Source: JANNFX01 sp031380225
GTDB taxonomy: Bacteria > Pseudomonadota > Alphaproteobacteria > Rhizobiales > Hyphomicrobiaceae
Assembly (NCBI GenBank): GCA_031380225.1
Contig: JANNFX010000149.1
Location: 1 to 22,812 of the forward strand
DNA: 22,812 bases
Direction: 5' to 3'
Shown here: piece by piece, positions 21,606 to 22,812 of the stretch
How the letters are laid out: the number at the start of each line of letters is the position of its first letter
Position numbering within the stretch: the first letter of the stretch is position 1
Notes under the pieces: model-generated
What the model was told of the DNA's origin: nothing
The model's database searches: none
Seen by the model: only the letters and a program-made list of their open reading frames with translations
Translations under genes and position numbers: made by a program

Positions 21606-22812
21606 TTAGAAGTTGATGAGAGCGCCGACGCCAACGTAGTTGAAGTCTTCAGCTGCGAGGCCAGCGCGTGTTGCGTCATCTGCATACGCTTGGTTGCGGT
21701 ACTTGACCCAAACCGACATAGCGGCTGCGTCAATTTCCTGCACGATACCAGCGCCCCAAACTTCGAGTTCAGAGTTAGCAGCGAAGCCACCGTCTTGGCC
21801 GTTCAGGTATTCACCGTAGAATACGGTGTGACCGAGCGACGAGAGACGGGTGCGAATACCACCCTTGCCGTACCAGGTGTCAGCGGTGGTCGTCGTACCA
21901 AGCACGTCGAGCGTGCCGTAGTTGACCATACCGAACAAGCCCGTAGCGACGTGCTGGATGTACAAACCAGCCTGGAAGTAGTCTTGATCAGGGACGTTCA
22001 CGCCCAACAGGGTGCGAATGTTGTTGTAGTCCTGATCGCGCACTTCGTCATAAGCTGCGGCTGCGGCGACCTTGAAGCCACCGAATTCGCCAGCGTAACG
22101 AGCTGCAACATCCCAGAAGTCATCTTCGCCCCAACCGGCCGAAACCGAGAAGCCACCGAACGTCGGCGAGTCGTAACGAACCGAGTTATGCGTCAAGCCG
22201 TTGCAGTCACCCCAGGCGCCGCCCTGACCAGCGCAGCTCTGAGCGCCACCCCAAGCACCAATCGCGCCGCCAGCCGAGTCACGGACTGCGAACGAGTTGG
22301 TGTCGAACGCGACCCAGTTTGCAGGAACGAGCGAGCCCGAACCGTCAACCAAGATGGCCGTGTTGTCTGAAGCTTGCGACTGGAGGCCAACGCTGACCTT
22401 ACCGAGGCTGTCGCTCTTGATGAACCAGAACGACTGCAGCGTCTGCACGCCGTAACCGTTGGATGCGCCACCGAGGAAGTTATACAGAGCTGGGCCAACG
22501 CCTTCGTTCTGCGAGTGCGTCAGGCCATCGGAGCCCATGGCTTCGATCTGCAGGACGTAACCAGCCGACCAACCTGGGACGATCGCTGCCGAACCCGTGA
22601 ACTTCACGTGGCTGCCGAGCGTGGTGCCGAGGTCATGGACGTAGGTGTTCTGTTCAAAACCGTCATCCCAGAACGTGACCTGCTGATTGACCCAGCCCGA
22701 CACAGTCAAAGAAACCTTGCGGTTGCCCTTGCGAGCGGTTGTGGCTTCGAGTTCTGCAATGCGCTCTTCGAGATCGGCGCAGCAGTTCCCCCCAAGGTCA
22801 GCTGCCGAAGCG
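21606..22812 (-). CDS. Outer-membrane porin, rhizobial type, 5' end outside window
   Basis: A general-diffusion porin of the Hyphomicrobiales porin subfamily. The frame is open from the stop at 21606 to the window edge, so the gene is partial: the start and most of the signal peptide lie to the right. The first visible residues read ASAADLGGNCCADLEERIAE, so ASA is probably the signal-peptidase site, followed by the coiled-coil segment DLEERIAELEATTARKGNRK typical of rhizobial porins, then VSLTVSGWVNQQVTFWDDG, the first barrel strand. About 370 residues of alternating beta-strand sequence follow, ending in LINF with the terminal Phe needed for outer-membrane assembly. A second cysteine pair in QSCAGQGGAWGDCNG probably closes an extracellular loop. 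The ATG-like start inside at 22709 is a TTG codon within the gene, not the true start. Confidence 0.92.
   Translation of the reverse strand, partial: ASAADLGGNCCADLEERIAELEATTARKGNRKVSLTVSGWVNQQVTFWDDGFEQNTYVHDLGTTLGSHVKFTGSAAIVPGWSAGYVLQIEAMGSDGLTHSQNEGVGPALYNFLGGASNGYGVQTLQSFWFIKSDSLGKVSVGLQSQASDNTAILVDGSGSLVPANWVAFDTNSFAVRDSAGGAIGAWGGAQSCAGQGGAWGDCNGLTHNSVRYDSPTFGGFSVSAGWGEDDFWDVAARYAGEFGGFKVAAAAAYDEVRDQDYNNIRTLLGVNVPDQDYFQAGLYIQHVATGLFGMVNYGTLDVLGTTTTADTWYGKGGIRTRLSSLGHTVFYGEYLNGQDGGFAANSELEVWGAGIVQEIDAAAMSVWVKYRNQAYADDATRAGLAAEDFNYVGVGALINF

Noticed and set aside
21606..22709. Porin start at 22709
   Set aside because: That codon is a TTG inside VSLTVSG; the frame continues upstream through the conserved coiled coil and the signal-peptidase site to the window edge.
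1..22812. CRISPR array, rRNA, tRNA, tmRNA or prophage segment
   Set aside because: Read through on both strands: no regularly spaced direct repeats, no cloverleaf or rRNA-like sequence, and no phage structural or integrase gene.

Overview
The window looks like chromosomal DNA from an alphaproteobacterium of the order Hyphomicrobiales (Rhizobiales), possibly near Bradyrhizobium/Xanthobacteraceae. The evidence is a rhizobial-type porin whose mature start carries the DLEERIAELEATTARKGNRK coiled-coil signature, the rpmF-mtgA-ispA and slt/dapA-smpB neighbourhoods, an alphaproteobacterial L32, moderately high GC, and many lineage-type secreted hypothetical proteins. This placement is inferred from remembered family features; no search was run.

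Layout. (1) 11-1047: an isochorismatase-fold hydrolase translationally coupled (ATGA) to a DUF779 protein, meeting a convergent orphan nucleotidyltransferase (1057-2019, minus). (2) 2020-2534: non-coding, with a TATAAT box and two palindromes. (3) 2535-4009: a secreted alpha-helical protein of unknown function overlapping (TAATG) an ECHDC3-like enoyl-CoA hydratase-fold protein that lacks both catalytic glutamates. (4) 4010-4386: a non-coding leader with a strong hairpin, then a malyl-CoA-lyase-type CoA ester lyase (4387-5442). (5) 5533-6153: HspQ with a long Lys/Ala/Pro tail. (6) 6172-7962, minus: a PAS-like/degenerate GGDEF/EAL protein. (7) 8121-10592, minus: a four-helix membrane protein with a terminator, rpmF (L32), and mtgA with a very long N-terminal extension. 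(8) 10669-11586: ispA, divergent from mtgA.

(9) 11633-12388: the most unusual part. A small GIY-YIG nuclease gene lies between two ~140-bp copies of a REP-doublet (REPIN-like) element in inverted orientation. (10) 12418-13080, minus: a secreted protein with a cysteine pair. (11) 13290-15506: an AsmA-family envelope protein. (12) 15584-17568, minus: a cysteine-less peroxiredoxin, smpB and dapA. (13) 17815-21058: the soluble lytic transglycosylase slt and an alpha/beta hydrolase. (14) 21059-21605: non-coding, carrying further REP-like arms and a clear intrinsic terminator for the partial porin gene that runs off the right edge (21606-22812, minus).

Functionally this is mostly core housekeeping: peptidoglycan synthesis and turnover (mtgA, slt, dapA for meso-DAP), isoprenoid precursor (ispA), ribosome and rescue (rpmF, smpB), outer membrane (porin, AsmA), protein quality control (hspQ), c-di-GMP turnover and acyl-CoA metabolism. 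I see no CRISPR array, rRNA, tRNA, prophage or classical insertion sequence. The candidate for an undescribed system is the GIY-YIG gene boxed by inverted REPIN-like repeats, with relatives of the repeat about 9 kb away.
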